DNA of 64,000 nucleotides from Xestospongia bergquistia. Lineage: Eukaryota > Porifera > Demospongiae > Haplosclerida > Petrosiidae. This document shows, one piece after another, positions 36,201-46,937 of this stretch. The position numbers were made by a program, and so were the translations under genes. Under the pieces are notes generated by a model. It ran no database searches. It was not told where the DNA came from and saw only the letters and a program-made list of their open reading frames with translations. Where the stretch lies: contig OZ014411.1 of NCBI GenBank assembly GCA_963965975.1, forward strand, positions 15,086,446 to 15,150,445. The letters run 5' to 3'. Numbering within the stretch: the stretch's first letter is position 1; every line of letters starts with the position of its first letter.

Positions 36201-39200
36201 ATGTAAACTGATATATACAACATACAAGGTAATAAATCATTTTGTCAGCTAGTCTCAGCTATCTTATTACAGAACACCAAACATATGATGTTAGTAATAG
36301 TAATTTGTAGTAGACTGTCCATATAATAGTAATAGTAATAGTAATTTGTAATAGACAGTCCATGTAATAGTAATAGTAATAGTAATAGTAGTACATTATA
36401 TTGTATTATGATTGCACTCAAATCTGATTATATAATATTATATAATTATGTAGTGTGGTATGTGTTTATGTGTTATATAATAAACTACTATCCCACTCAT
36501 GGATATTGTATATGGTTATATCATACATTTCTCAGTAATTATAGAAGTAAGTGAGAAGTCTGTGGTGAATTGAGAATTAGATTAGTCCAATTAGAAACCT
36601 GACTATGTTCTAGACCACATCACACATATTGTTTGTACTATAGCACATCACAAAATTGAATACTTAACATTATTAACTTTGTGAAAGTGTTACTTCATGT
36701 GTATGGGTCTTTGTTGGACATGTGCCATAATACCATGTTAGGCACCGAAAAGTATATTTACACATAGCTGCATGACAAATATCATTAGAGCCACATTTGT
36801 TTTTGATATATTATTAATTTTTGCCAGGAGCCCATAAAATCCAAGGTTTTTACCAGCTCCTGGTTTTGCTCATTCAAAGAAGTGATATTTTTCAGCATTC
36901 ACTGTTCATAAATTAACTTGTATTTAATTTCATTGTCTAGACTGTGTGTGATTCTCTGATTCCTGATTCATTACTACCAATTCCTGGAAGGTATGTGTCA
37001 CTGAGATTATGTCACTATTTTCAATTCACATGTATAGACAGATAAATAGCTGGGGTGGTAGAGATATTATTACTACCTAATTTATGCATCAATGTTGTTA
37101 TTTGAAGCACTAGTTATTAATGTGTGTACTTAATAACTATAACTATAGCTGAACCATGTGTGTCACCAGTAAAAATTTAAAGTTCATTTTTTAAGTGTAA
37201 ACTTAGATGACCAACTACATGTATCTCTCTATTAACTAATTAATCAAATTCTTCGACAAGATGTAATTATGTCTTTTCTTTTGTTTTATTGAAGTTGTTC
37301 AGAAGATATGTTTATTTTGTCAAAGAAACTAGTGGATTGGCTGATGTGCTCTCTTAATGATCTACCTAAATCATTATGTACTGTCAAAGTACAAGGTATA
37401 GTTTTAGTAATTACTGTACATTGTTGAGATATAAACATGTGTTTAATATCATATTAAAGTGATTTTTTGTCTATTGCATTAAATATTGCCAGGAAAACTG
37501 TAAGCATACACATTTGAAGAGAAATCGTATATGTTTGTTGAAAACAGAAATTTGAAGTTTTGATGTGGTTAAATTTTAAATCACTACACTATTCCGAGAT
37601 ATTAAATATCAACCTTTCTAACTAATTATTACAGTAGTTTAGTTATTTGGCTATAACTGTGACTGAACAAGCCTAATTCAATGTTAACTAAACCAAGCTT
37701 CTATTAACAAAACATTATATATATATAAAGTAAGTGTTTCTATTTAGACTTCATATTGTACTATTATGTTCACATCCTGTATCTTTAAATGTGCTTTATT
37801 AACATACATCTTCATTTTGTTTAGCTGCTGAAATGTTTGGTAATTCATTAAGGAGACAGCTCAATTTAATGAAGCTTACCAAGGTAATATTATATTAGAA
37901 GAGAGATATTTATCTCATTGTTATGTTTGTCCTTTTCATAGGCAGTACGGTACACATTATGTCTGACTGAATTTATTACAATAGCACTCACTGACCTCCA
38001 TAAAGTGGACCAGTCTGTTCTGTGTCATCATGTGGAAACATTGAAATTAAAGAATGAACAAATTGATGTTCAGAAAATTCTTTTAGAATGTAAATGAGTA
38101 CACTGTCATTGTTTATTATTATTGTGATTTCTTTCTCTAGATTTAGACAATTTAAAACAACTATTAATAAAACAATCAAGTGTAGAAGACTATTTTTTGT
38201 GGATTGACAGCTTATTTGAACAACAATTTAATGAAGTAAGTTATTTTCTAATGTTGGATTACCAAAGTGTATACAGGCAATGACTGTTGTGTAAAACATA
38301 TGTAATGTAATGTATATTATCTTTTAAGATTTATTATCTAAGAATTACAAATCATTATTGACCACACTAGTAATTGTGTTTAGGACAAGTTAAGCTCAAT
38401 GTTATAATGTTGGAAAACCACATGATTATCATACAACATGATTGACATAATTTATATAATCACTTTATCATTAAATCACTTCTTTATTGTTCATAAAATA
38501 TTTAATATTATTTGTCTAGTGAGCTAGTCCTTATTTGCTTTTTATACTTCATTGAATTTAGCTGTCTTGATAATTAGACTTGAAGATTATCTACTCTTGC
38601 CTCAATTTGATTACTTGTACAAAATATTTTTGGCAGCAACTGATCACATTTCTTTTTTTTGATTTATATATAGCTATGCAGTAATTCTGAAGAAAGCAAA
38701 CTTGAGATTTGTCATGATTTCCTTCTTCTCTGGAACTTTTTTGTCTCACATTTAGAGGTGGAATTGATTATACATGAAGCTAAAAGCCAAGGTAAAAAGA
38801 TCACTGTAATTTCTGCTTTCACAAAATGTCATTTAATTAGCAAGAAATTAAATTACGAATGTCTAATTGTATTATGAAGTTGATTACATAAGATATACTC
38901 TGTCTACTTTTTAGTTTGACCTCTCACTCAGTTTTATATTTCAGGCTAACAATAAACTAGAGAGAAATGGTTTGTATCATTCACTACAATTCCATAAAAC
39001 CACCACTAAACTCAAATTGGACAGAATATAGATACATTAGAAAAGCACTGAACATTATAAATAAAAATTTTATCTTAAAGATAGTAAATAGTTATTTGAA
39101 TGTGTTAGTTTACACAATTACATGCATCCTTAGAGTTAAAAATTGTCATAGCAACTAGAAATATCATCACATTGTTAATATTCTTCTTGTTTAGTTACAT

Positions 39201-40002
39201 TTAAAACTGTCTTCCTTTTGATTACTGAGTATGTGACTTATATAAATGAGCTTGTAAAATCTGAACTTGTGGAAAAACAATACCTGAACGCACTAACCAC
39301 TAATAAAGGTATTTCATGTTTATCAAGATATTTGTATCATATATAAATTAGTGTGTTTGTTTATCAATAATACATTTTTTCTTTTTAGAGAACTTTGATA
39401 GTCATTCACAGAGATCAGACAACAGCTTGAAGACCATATCAAGTCAAGAATTAATAGAATTTGCAAGTTCAATACAACCACATCTCCCGTCACAAAAATT
39501 AAATGCATTTGATGAACAAGAATACATCGAAACTAATGAAGATGTCATTTCACTCGATCACCATAATATAATGACTAACATGACATCAGAAAGAGTTGGA
39601 AACGAGCGCTCTAGACATGATTTATTGACGCTAATTCATTCAGATCTTGTTCCACAGACTCTGAGTTCTTCCTCATGCTCCTCTAATGGGTCACCTTCAT
39701 CCAATGATTCTCTTAGTTCTCCTTTTGTTATTGAAAGTCCATTATCAAGTTTTAGTTTCTCAATGACAGACAATCCTTTTCAGCAGCTCTCTTTATCTTT
39801 TGATTCAGGGTTTGAACAATGTGATGACTTTACTTTAAGTGATTTCTCAAGTGATTCTTCTGGTGATCACGAGACTAGCTCTAACATTGAGTCCAGTGTT
39901 GGTAACATACCAGATTTGATGGAGATTTTGGAGACCACAGATAAACTATTAACCAGTCCACTCTCTAATGACAACTGTTCAGAATACAGTCTAATTTATT
40001 GA
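31737..40002 (+). CDS. RFX6-like: RFX-B: RFX6-like winged-helix transcription factor, 675 aa
   Basis: Seventeen exons: 31737-31824, 32073-32133, 32300-32423, 32555-32616, 32764-32841, 33016-33043, 33299-33394, 33855-33932, 35188-35301, 36941-36990, 37295-37395, 37825-37883, 37942-38089, 38141-38235, 38674-38791, 39195-39308 and 39389-40002. They total 2028 bp in frame. The RFX DNA-binding domain lies about residues 45-140 ([47 protein letters not shown]). [13 protein letters not shown] then resembles the RFX6-specific GKGLTRFSG segment, followed by [11 protein letters not shown] and the dimerization region ([16 protein letters not shown]). The C-terminal ~200 residues are Ser-rich and acidic, and shorter than in RFX-A. 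The ATG lies 124 bp after the TTLL stop. Known RFX6 roles (pancreas) do not transfer to a sponge. Family certain; RFX6 affinity probable. Confidence 0.93.
33217..33256. repeat. (CT)n microsatellite
   Basis: The tract lies in the RFX-B intron upstream of the exon at 33299 and may extend its polypyrimidine tract. A short CA run follows. Confidence 0.95.
35302..36940. other. RFX-B intron, 1.6 kb, with minisatellite
   Basis: This intron splits what is one exon in RFX-A (114 + 50 = 164 bp). It holds a duplicated ~57-bp motif at 36292-36391 and a poly-T run near 35949-35961. No gene was seen. Confidence 0.6.
36292..36391. repeat. TAGTAA-based minisatellite
   Basis: Two copies of a unit made of (TAGTAA)n, then TTTGTARTAGACWGTCCATR, followed by a further TAGTAA run. 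Confidence 0.85.
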
Positions 40003-40214
40003 ACACTTTTCTAATTTATGAACTACTGGTATTTTTCATTACAAAGACACAATATTATAAGTTCAATTAAGAGACTACTTTTTAAAACCTCATGTTTTAT
40101 TTAATCATATAATTATATTAAAACTTAATAAAAATAATAGTCAATACCGACTTCCGGCTTGTCTAATTATCTGGCGCAAATACGTCTACTATACAGTGGG
40201 TTTGGTGATCAGTT

Positions 40215-41300
40215 ATGTCTCTTAAGGCTGAAGCATTGAAGAATGTTAAACTCAGAACAACAACTACTGAACAAAAGCAGGATAGAAGTGCTCCAAACTA
40301 TGCTCTCGCTTTAGGGGGTGAAGTAACTCCAGAAAAGGAAGAAGAAAGGAGACAATACTTCTTTAGCACAGGTCTTGACAGATGGTATGCTTCTTTAAAA
40401 GATAAGACGTTTCGAACAGAGTTTCTTAACATAGAACCAGATGAAGCAAAGATCATTGTTAAGCATTGGCAAACCTATTTTAAAAACAGAACCAGTGATG
40501 ATGGTGATCCTGATGAGCTTATTACAACCATTCCATCTACTTTGAAGGGATTATGTAATCGTATTGATGCACTTATTACCAACATGGCTACTGGTAATGG
40601 TGTCTTTGTTAAACTGTCAACCAGATCACCCAAAGACTCACATATAGCGTTTGCCAAAGCTCGTAAGATATACTCTGAACGATATCCTTCACAATGTAGT
40701 GCTAGCCCCACCCCTAACAACAAACTTATTCTATTACAAGAAGCAGTTATTGAAAGTCTCAAAGTCAATAATGGAGCAGAGGCCATACAGTTGTTCATGT
40801 CAAGTACTCGAGTGGGAGAGGATTTGGAATATGCTTTGGAACCTGGTGACGAGGGATTTTCGGAACGTTCCTGTATGGTTATTCGTCAGTGGGTTGATAT
40901 ACCACTGTGGGCTGAGTTTCGTGGATTTGTTTGGAATGGCAAGTTGACAAGTATTGGTCAATATAATCATCCTGTAGTATTCCCACAATTATTAGGAGGT
41001 AATATTCAACAAATTCAATTAGATCTTGAAAACTTTTTTGATTCTTTAAAATCACAAATACCAATTGATCGTTACATTATTGATTTTGCCTGGACACCCA
41101 ATAAAGTCTACTTGGTAGAAGTCAATCCATTTGATGGTGAGATTGTATTTCCTGCATCTACAGGACTATGGAGTTGGGATAGTGATAGACATCAAATGAT
41201 GAATGGCCCAATTGAACTTCGTATTCGTACCACTGAACAAGATCCATACATTTTAAAAACAGGAATTGATCCAGTTTGGAGAGCTGTTCTGTTTCAGTAG
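40215..41300 (+). CDS. Intronless CDC123/D123-family ATP-grasp protein, 361 aa
   Basis: A single open frame from ATG 40215. Family landmarks: GVFVKLSTRSPKDS (compare the CDC123 PKLNWSAPRDA segment), WAEFRGFVWNGKLTSIGQYN (AEFRCFV...GISQ in CDC123), and VYLVEVNPFDGE (the metal-binding DFNPF region). Length is near the family norm (~336 aa). CDC123 is an ATP-grasp chaperone that assembles eIF2 from its gamma subunit in the cytosol. The sequence is divergent, so it may be a D123-like paralogue rather than the eIF2 chaperone itself. It is the only fully intronless gene here, which suggests retroposition or another origin. The start is supported by a 212-bp gap after RFX-B. Confidence 0.82.
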   Translation: MSLKAEALKNVKLRTTTTEQKQDRSAPNYALALGGEVTPEKEEERRQYFFSTGLDRWYASLKDKTFRTEFLNIEPDEAKIIVKHWQTYFKNRTSDDGDPDELITTIPSTLKGLCNRIDALITNMATGNGVFVKLSTRSPKDSHIAFAKARKIYSERYPSQCSASPTPNNKLILLQEAVIESLKVNNGAEAIQLFMSSTRVGEDLEYALEPGDEGFSERSCMVIRQWVDIPLWAEFRGFVWNGKLTSIGQYNHPVVFPQLLGGNIQQIQLDLENFFDSLKSQIPIDRYIIDFAWTPNKVYLVEVNPFDGEIVFPASTGLWSWDSDRHQMMNGPIELRIRTTEQDPYILKTGIDPVWRAVLFQ

Positions 41301-41804
41301 AGAAATAGTTGTTTTTATTTTATACAATATAAATATATATTATATATTGTTATATTATTATTATTATTATTATTATTATAGTGTTTAGTGACTATGTTAA
41401 ATTTTTAGTAATTATTTTATTATCTTATGAGCAATTAAATGTCATCATGTTAAGGTGTGTTTTGAGATTATGCTTTTGTGTGTTCAGACCAATACATTGT
41501 ATAAAAATTAATTTACAATTATAATTATAATTAATAAAAGGGTCAATTATATAATAACCTCATCTGAATTATATTTAAAAATTGAAGCAACATGATGTAT
41601 AAATACTATAAATGTGTCTAAAGACTGGTAGGAAGTCATTACTTCATTATGTATTAGTTTATACCCTCACATTTATTATGAGCTCCTGATTATATAACTT
41701 ATATCCAGTAAATCCTAAACATTAAAAACACACAATATAGTAAGACTTCCTACCAGACTTTAGATATTTTGAATTATTAGTAAATGGAATTTATGGTGCT
41801 CTTT
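41301..41804. other. Convergent spacer with (ATT)n and an inverted repeat
   Basis: 504 bp between the D123-like (plus) and MYG1 (minus) stop codons. It contains a (TTA)n tract at 41355-41380 and the inverted repeat at 41617-41764. No gene. Confidence 0.7.
41617..41764. repeat. Inverted repeat with ~26-bp arms between convergent genes
   Basis: The left arm TCTAAAGACTGGTAGGAAGTC (41617 onward) is matched by the reverse complement of AAGACTTCCTACCAGACTTT (41739-41764). About 95 bp lie between the arms. Confidence 0.85.
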
Positions 41805-44116
41805 CTATTTTTCTTTTGATGCAAGTAATGTCTTTTTTGCCATCTTTAAAACACCATCATATGTTAAATTACCACCAATAAAGCCATTACTGTGAACAAA
41901 AATGCATCCAATGATATTACTAAGCTCTGACAACTGATCATCTCTTAGGCCTCTCCATTGTTCTAGTAATGGCAACCTGGACAATAAATTTATCAATATG
42001 GCTTATGAAGAAAGGTATATTATATAAAAAATACATATAAGTTAACACTGGAGTAGTACTAAATTTATATCATACATTTGTTATTAAGGATATTAAATAT
42101 TTAATGTTGGAATGAACAGTGTCCTATAATTACATACAGTAATTACCGTAAGTTGAATGATCCTTTATGAATAGGTACTGCTTGTACTCTCCATTTCTTA
42201 GTACCTGTCTCTGGATAGAGCACAAACTTAATGTTGGTATGGATAGTCAAATTTGATTCTAATACAAACAAATGTTCTGACCAAGGACAAAATTGATCTA
42301 GTTTAATAATTTCTCCACTCTCATCAACCTATAATAACTTTCACAATATTACCAGTATGTCATTTATTACATGCCTCAAATCTCTTTTCCAGAGCACTTT
42401 GAACCATAGTCTTGGCTGGTAACCACGCATTGTTATAATAGAAAACATTAGCTTTGAATTCCTCTCCTACAATCTGCATGGCTGTTTGAAACTTCATCTA
42501 GTAGAGAAAAGAACAGGTAGGTATGATCTATCATATAATAATACACACTCACATCTGTCTCCTGATCAGGATCATTCCAAGCTGGATTAAGTCTAGCTAC
42601 ACGATGTCCAATGGTACTTTTAACAGCATATCTGATATATCAAGAGAATTTCAAAGGAGCATTATAATGTCAGTAGATTAGGGTGGTGCTGAAAAATGTA
42701 AGCAAATGTAACATTGGGTATATTAGAAATTTAAATGAAGTGATTAGACACCAGTAATTTCATTTCTTAGTTACTCCTAACACAAGTTGCTATGTACATT
42801 TATTGATATACTATTAAAGTCTTTAGCCAATAGGAATTATGTGATTTAGAAACCCAAAAAGCCTAACAAAGCCCTCATAGTAAATGGTTCTTAGATTTCC
42901 AAAATATTTAGTTCCATTGGTCTCACAATTTAAAATGAAAAAGAGGAAAGTAAATTAAAAGCATTGACTATACTACCAACGTAATATGATATTATGTTAT
43001 CAAATTATCATAAGAAAGTTACACCTTCTAATTATACTGACTTTGGTACACCCTCTCTTTCTTCAATTCCATTATCCACTCCATCAATTTCTTCAACAAA
43101 ATTACTATATATTACATCATACAACTCCTCCACATCAGATGCTCCTGCAATATAAACCAATATCATATGTTACCATAGTTATCATTATCTACCTGTGTAC
43201 CTGTTATAATAGAAAGAACTCTTTTACCAAAATGTAGATATATAAGTCCAGCACTGCTCAATTTAGTTGTCCATGTCTTTGGGTCTTTTGTTAATGTTGA
43301 CATTGATTCATTAAATGTTCTAACATTAGAAAGATTACCTCAAAACATTTATTATAAGTATGATAGCAGTACATGTTTTTAATACAAGATTAGTATGTAT
43401 GCTATACCAAAAAACCAAGTTTGTACATACAAGTAAACTCTAAATTCTAAACCTTGGAACATAAATCCTATATTTTTTCATTGACTTATTTCTCTGCTTA
43501 GATTTTAGACAGTTCAACTGAGACATGAAGAAAGGGAGATAATTATTTACAAATTTACAACACCAGAGTAGTGAAGTAAATGCCTAAAATGCTATGCTGA
43601 TCATCAAATGGTAATTATAAATGACAATCACATTAACTAAATCTAAACCACAACATTCTCCCTCATGCTACCTCTATAATAACATCATTCATTCTATTGT
43701 ACATAATATCATATTATAAATTATTAGCAATATTCTAACCTTTGATGATGATCATAACGATCTATTGTGGGATCGTAAATACCACCTACATCAACTACAA
43801 TATCACATTCAGACAATAGCTTAGGGTCTCGTGTTCTGACTATAGTTGCAGTTTGATATTCTGGTAGTAATTTTAACATATAACACGCGAACACTTCATC
43901 ACAATGGAAAGTACCATTATGAGTGCCAATAACAGGAGGACTCTTAGATTGTGAAGATTCCATTGGTGGTCCTTCTATATAGAACCAATAGAATTCCAAA
44001 TTCAAATATTCTCTAATTTGTCATTTACCACAATTTATAAGCTTTGCTTTGTCCTCCTCTATATGGTCAACACACGGTCTTTTCTGATGAGGTTCCTTAA
44101 TATCACTATCAGACAT
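41805..44116 (-). CDS. MYG1: MYG1 exonuclease (UPF0160 family), 366 aa
   Basis: Eight exons, 5' to 3': 44029-44116, 43740-43974, 43201-43319, 43042-43144, 42553-42631, 42375-42497, 42147-42328 and 41805-41976. They total 1101 bp in frame. MYG1 is a DHH-like 3'-5' RNA exonuclease acting in nucleolus and mitochondria. Family motifs are intact: [19 protein letters not shown] near the start, [14 protein letters not shown] (metal-binding DHH), [51 protein letters not shown] and [12 protein letters not shown]. The ATG at 44116 gives a Lys/Glu-rich leader without a clear mitochondrial signal. One intron, 42329-42374, is only 46 bp and uses a GC donor. The gene diverges from the CARD-like gene across 268 bp. 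Length and motif order match the family. Confidence 0.95.
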
Positions 44117-44384
44117 GATATAGACTTAATCAGTGTATGATAACTATATCTTGAACAATAGATTCAATTATTAAATTATAAATCTAAAAGTATGGAGAAG
44201 AATAAACCCATAATCGTACAGATACTATTTTAGTCAGCTAGATATGTAAATAAGTCTTGCGTTAAATAACACACGTAGTATTAAAGTACATGTACAGATT
44301 ATAGCAACTCACTTTTCAACTTGCCACCACTTATAAATTATGGGGCGTGGTAATAGGCTGTTTTGAGGTGGTGACTGGAGCAGC
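44117..44384. promoter_or_regulatory. Divergent promoter between MYG1 and CARD-TM 1
   Basis: The two ATGs are 268 bp apart on opposite strands. A short GC-rich patch (GGGGCGTGG, 44342-44350) lies near the plus-strand start. Transcription starts cannot be placed. Confidence 0.55.
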
Positions 44385-46856
44385 ATGAAGGTACCTAGTG
44401 TGAAGTATTACAAGACATTAATGAAGGAACAAAGAGCCAGTAGAGTTAAAGATATTATTAAAAAGTACAACGTTCGACTTGTTAAAGGGATTTGTAGTAA
44501 AGTTAGTTTCTGTATATCCGTTGGAAACAGTCTGCTCAGTGCTAATATTATACCTGAAAGAATGTATCATGAGATTGCTAAGTCTGCTAATAAAACTGAT
44601 CCTGAACTTGACATGATATTTGCCTCTCGGATTATGTCAACTATACGTAAAGTGTTGTACAAAGATCCAGAGTGTTTCCCTGTTATTATGAATGTATTCA
44701 GGAAACATCCACCACTTGATAGCCTAGTGACAAAAATGGAAAGAGAATATTGTGAGTTTAATATTTAGTAGTACCTATATGTCTAGCAGAAGTCTTACTT
44801 TGTTGTGTATAGTTAATGTTTAGGACTTAGGGGGTGGGGAACAATTTAATATACCACAAAGTATGCCAGACCTATAGACACTGCCTTAATATTGTTAGAT
44901 TATATCGATTCCTTAAAAGGTTCAATACAGTGTATATACAGTGTAATATATTGAGCTAAGTTGTTTAGATCATAAAATTTTATACCACTATACAGAGCCA
45001 TTTACTATCAAATGTTAATTCTCTTTCGTAATGAAACATCATGAAAGTGACAGCTGTTTGTGTTGTCTTTCTCTCAATGTAATTTCTATCTTTTAATAAT
45101 AATTATTTACTATTATTTTTTAACTATTATGATCGACAAACAATATACATCTGTTTTCCATATAATACTAACATGCAAACATTATTAGGAATTGACATAC
45201 AATTTAATAATGAGTCACACTTCTAAATAACTTATTTTCTGTTATCACACAATGTGTGCTAACTCTATGACACCTTTAATATATATCTTTGTCTAGTTTT
45301 CATAATGACATCATCAGATGCACATAGAATTTCACATACACAATAAATTCAAAGTTTTTCAAACAGAACATGTATATAGAATAATCTACTAAGATATATA
45401 TTGACTAATAAATGCTTACACACCAAAATAAATCTTGTCTACATTAATTTTGTCTTATATCTTCAAAATCTTCCATTTCTTAAAAAATCAGATGTTATAG
45501 AGTCCTATTAAACAGGGATGTGGTCATCTCTTAGTACTTCTTCTCATTATCATATCCCAAATTTGAAATTATATCTAATTAATTAAATATACTATTTTCT
45601 TTCTATTTCTTCTTAAGATGGAACTGAGTACTACATAATGAATATATCAATATTTTTAGGAGGTTTGATTACATTCATTGCTATATTTTTAGCATATCTC
45701 ATGTTGTCCACATCATCACCAGGTAAATTATAAAATAGCTTTAAATACAAATACTGATTACCATAATTATACCAGGTAATTTTGGAGGGAGAAAATATTG
45801 GCAAATCAAAATAAAATAGACTTTGATTAAATTAAATTTGGCAGATGACTTTTTCCACCTACTACCACACCCCTAATTAAAACATTGGCAAATAAAATTT
45901 TTGTATATGCAACACAATTTATCATATAGCCAATGTTGTCTTCCTCCAAAATTACCTGCTATGCAGTACTTTTAGTGTCTAATGTTTTGATATATTTGTA
46001 TAATTAATTAATAGACTAATGAATTAGGAAAAATGGAATTAGTTCTCTTAAACAAAACTCTGAAAGTTTTCTATTACTAAATTAAGTAGTACTTATAAAA
46101 TTAATTAAACCACAGGGAGTGTCTATGTCAATACAATATACAGTCCATCAATATAACTTAATTGTCTCCTAACCTTCTATGCACACTTTGTTTGTTTAAC
46201 AGTTGAGCCTTATAAAAACCATTGTTAACTACTCACCTCTGTGTCTATATGTTAATGTAGTATCCTGTTTCCCATATCCTAGTATTCATAAAGTCTTGTT
46301 TGACATTTCCTTCCATATTATAGAATGTTATAGCATGTTTACTAAGCTCACATTAGCATAGCTAAAGTTCCATTAGGAATAAATCATAATGTACCTCCAA
46401 GGTCCTGGTTCTAGTAAGTATGGTTACACTATAATTGTTCACATATATCACCATTTTATGTTTAATTCTCTTGTAGTTTGTCAAGAAGTTAGTCCTAGTA
46501 AATTCTTATTGGCACTTTCTACAGCACCGGTATCAATCAATCTAACTAAACAATCTAACTGTCTGGACTTACATCAAGAAGGAAAACGTCTGTTAAGTTA
46601 TTATAGAGAGATCTGTAAAGAAGGGAATATAACTATATGGTCTACATTACCAGGAAATTGGACCGATTTTGAGTCTTTGGATGATTTTTGTGCAGTAATA
46701 AATACAATAAATAACAAGTTTAATATAACAATTGTTGATAATATTACTGCTATTGAAGATGATTTAATAATGACACCAACATGGTGTTTGAAAGATATAA
46801 TAAACATTTTAGATTGTTTAGGTCTTGATCAAAATTATACATCAATTTTGACTTGA
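44385..46856 (+). CDS. CARD-TM 1: CARD-like single-pass membrane protein, 283 aa
   Basis: Three exons (44385-44751, 45618-45722, 46477-46856), both introns phase 1, total in frame. Residues about 25-122 form a helical death-fold domain closest to CARD in pattern (VRLVKGICSKVSF, IIPERMYHEIAKS, IMSTIRKVLYKDPECFPVIM, PPLDSLVTKMEREY). It clearly resembles the first domain of the next gene. Exon 2 encodes one membrane segment (IFLGGLITFIAIFLAYLML). The C-terminal 125 residues have six N-X-S/T sequons and several cysteines (for example GNITIWSTLPGNWTDF) and match no family I know. This suggests a type II protein with the CARD-like domain in the cytosol and a glycosylated ectodomain. Likely apoptosis or innate-immune signalling, by inference only. 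Confidence 0.75.
45723..46476. other. CARD-TM 1 intron 2
   Basis: AT-rich, 754 bp. A short open frame runs into exon 3 from 46389 but lacks splice support; exon 2 joins 46477 directly in phase. Nothing else was seen. Confidence 0.55.
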
Positions 46857-46937
46857 GTATAATAATATTATATTATTATTTTTCACCTAATTATTATTAA
46901 TTAAACATACGCCCACGTTTATTAAATAAGTGCAAGC

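Noticed and set aside
40475-41064. Minus-strand and alternative-frame open frames inside the D123-like gene
   Set aside because: Shadows of the single-exon plus-strand gene, with no splice or family support.
46389-46476. 5' extension of CARD-TM 1 exon 3 from an ATG at 46389
   Set aside because: Exon 2 joins 46477 in exact phase after a clear polypyrimidine-AG; the extension adds no recognisable sequence.
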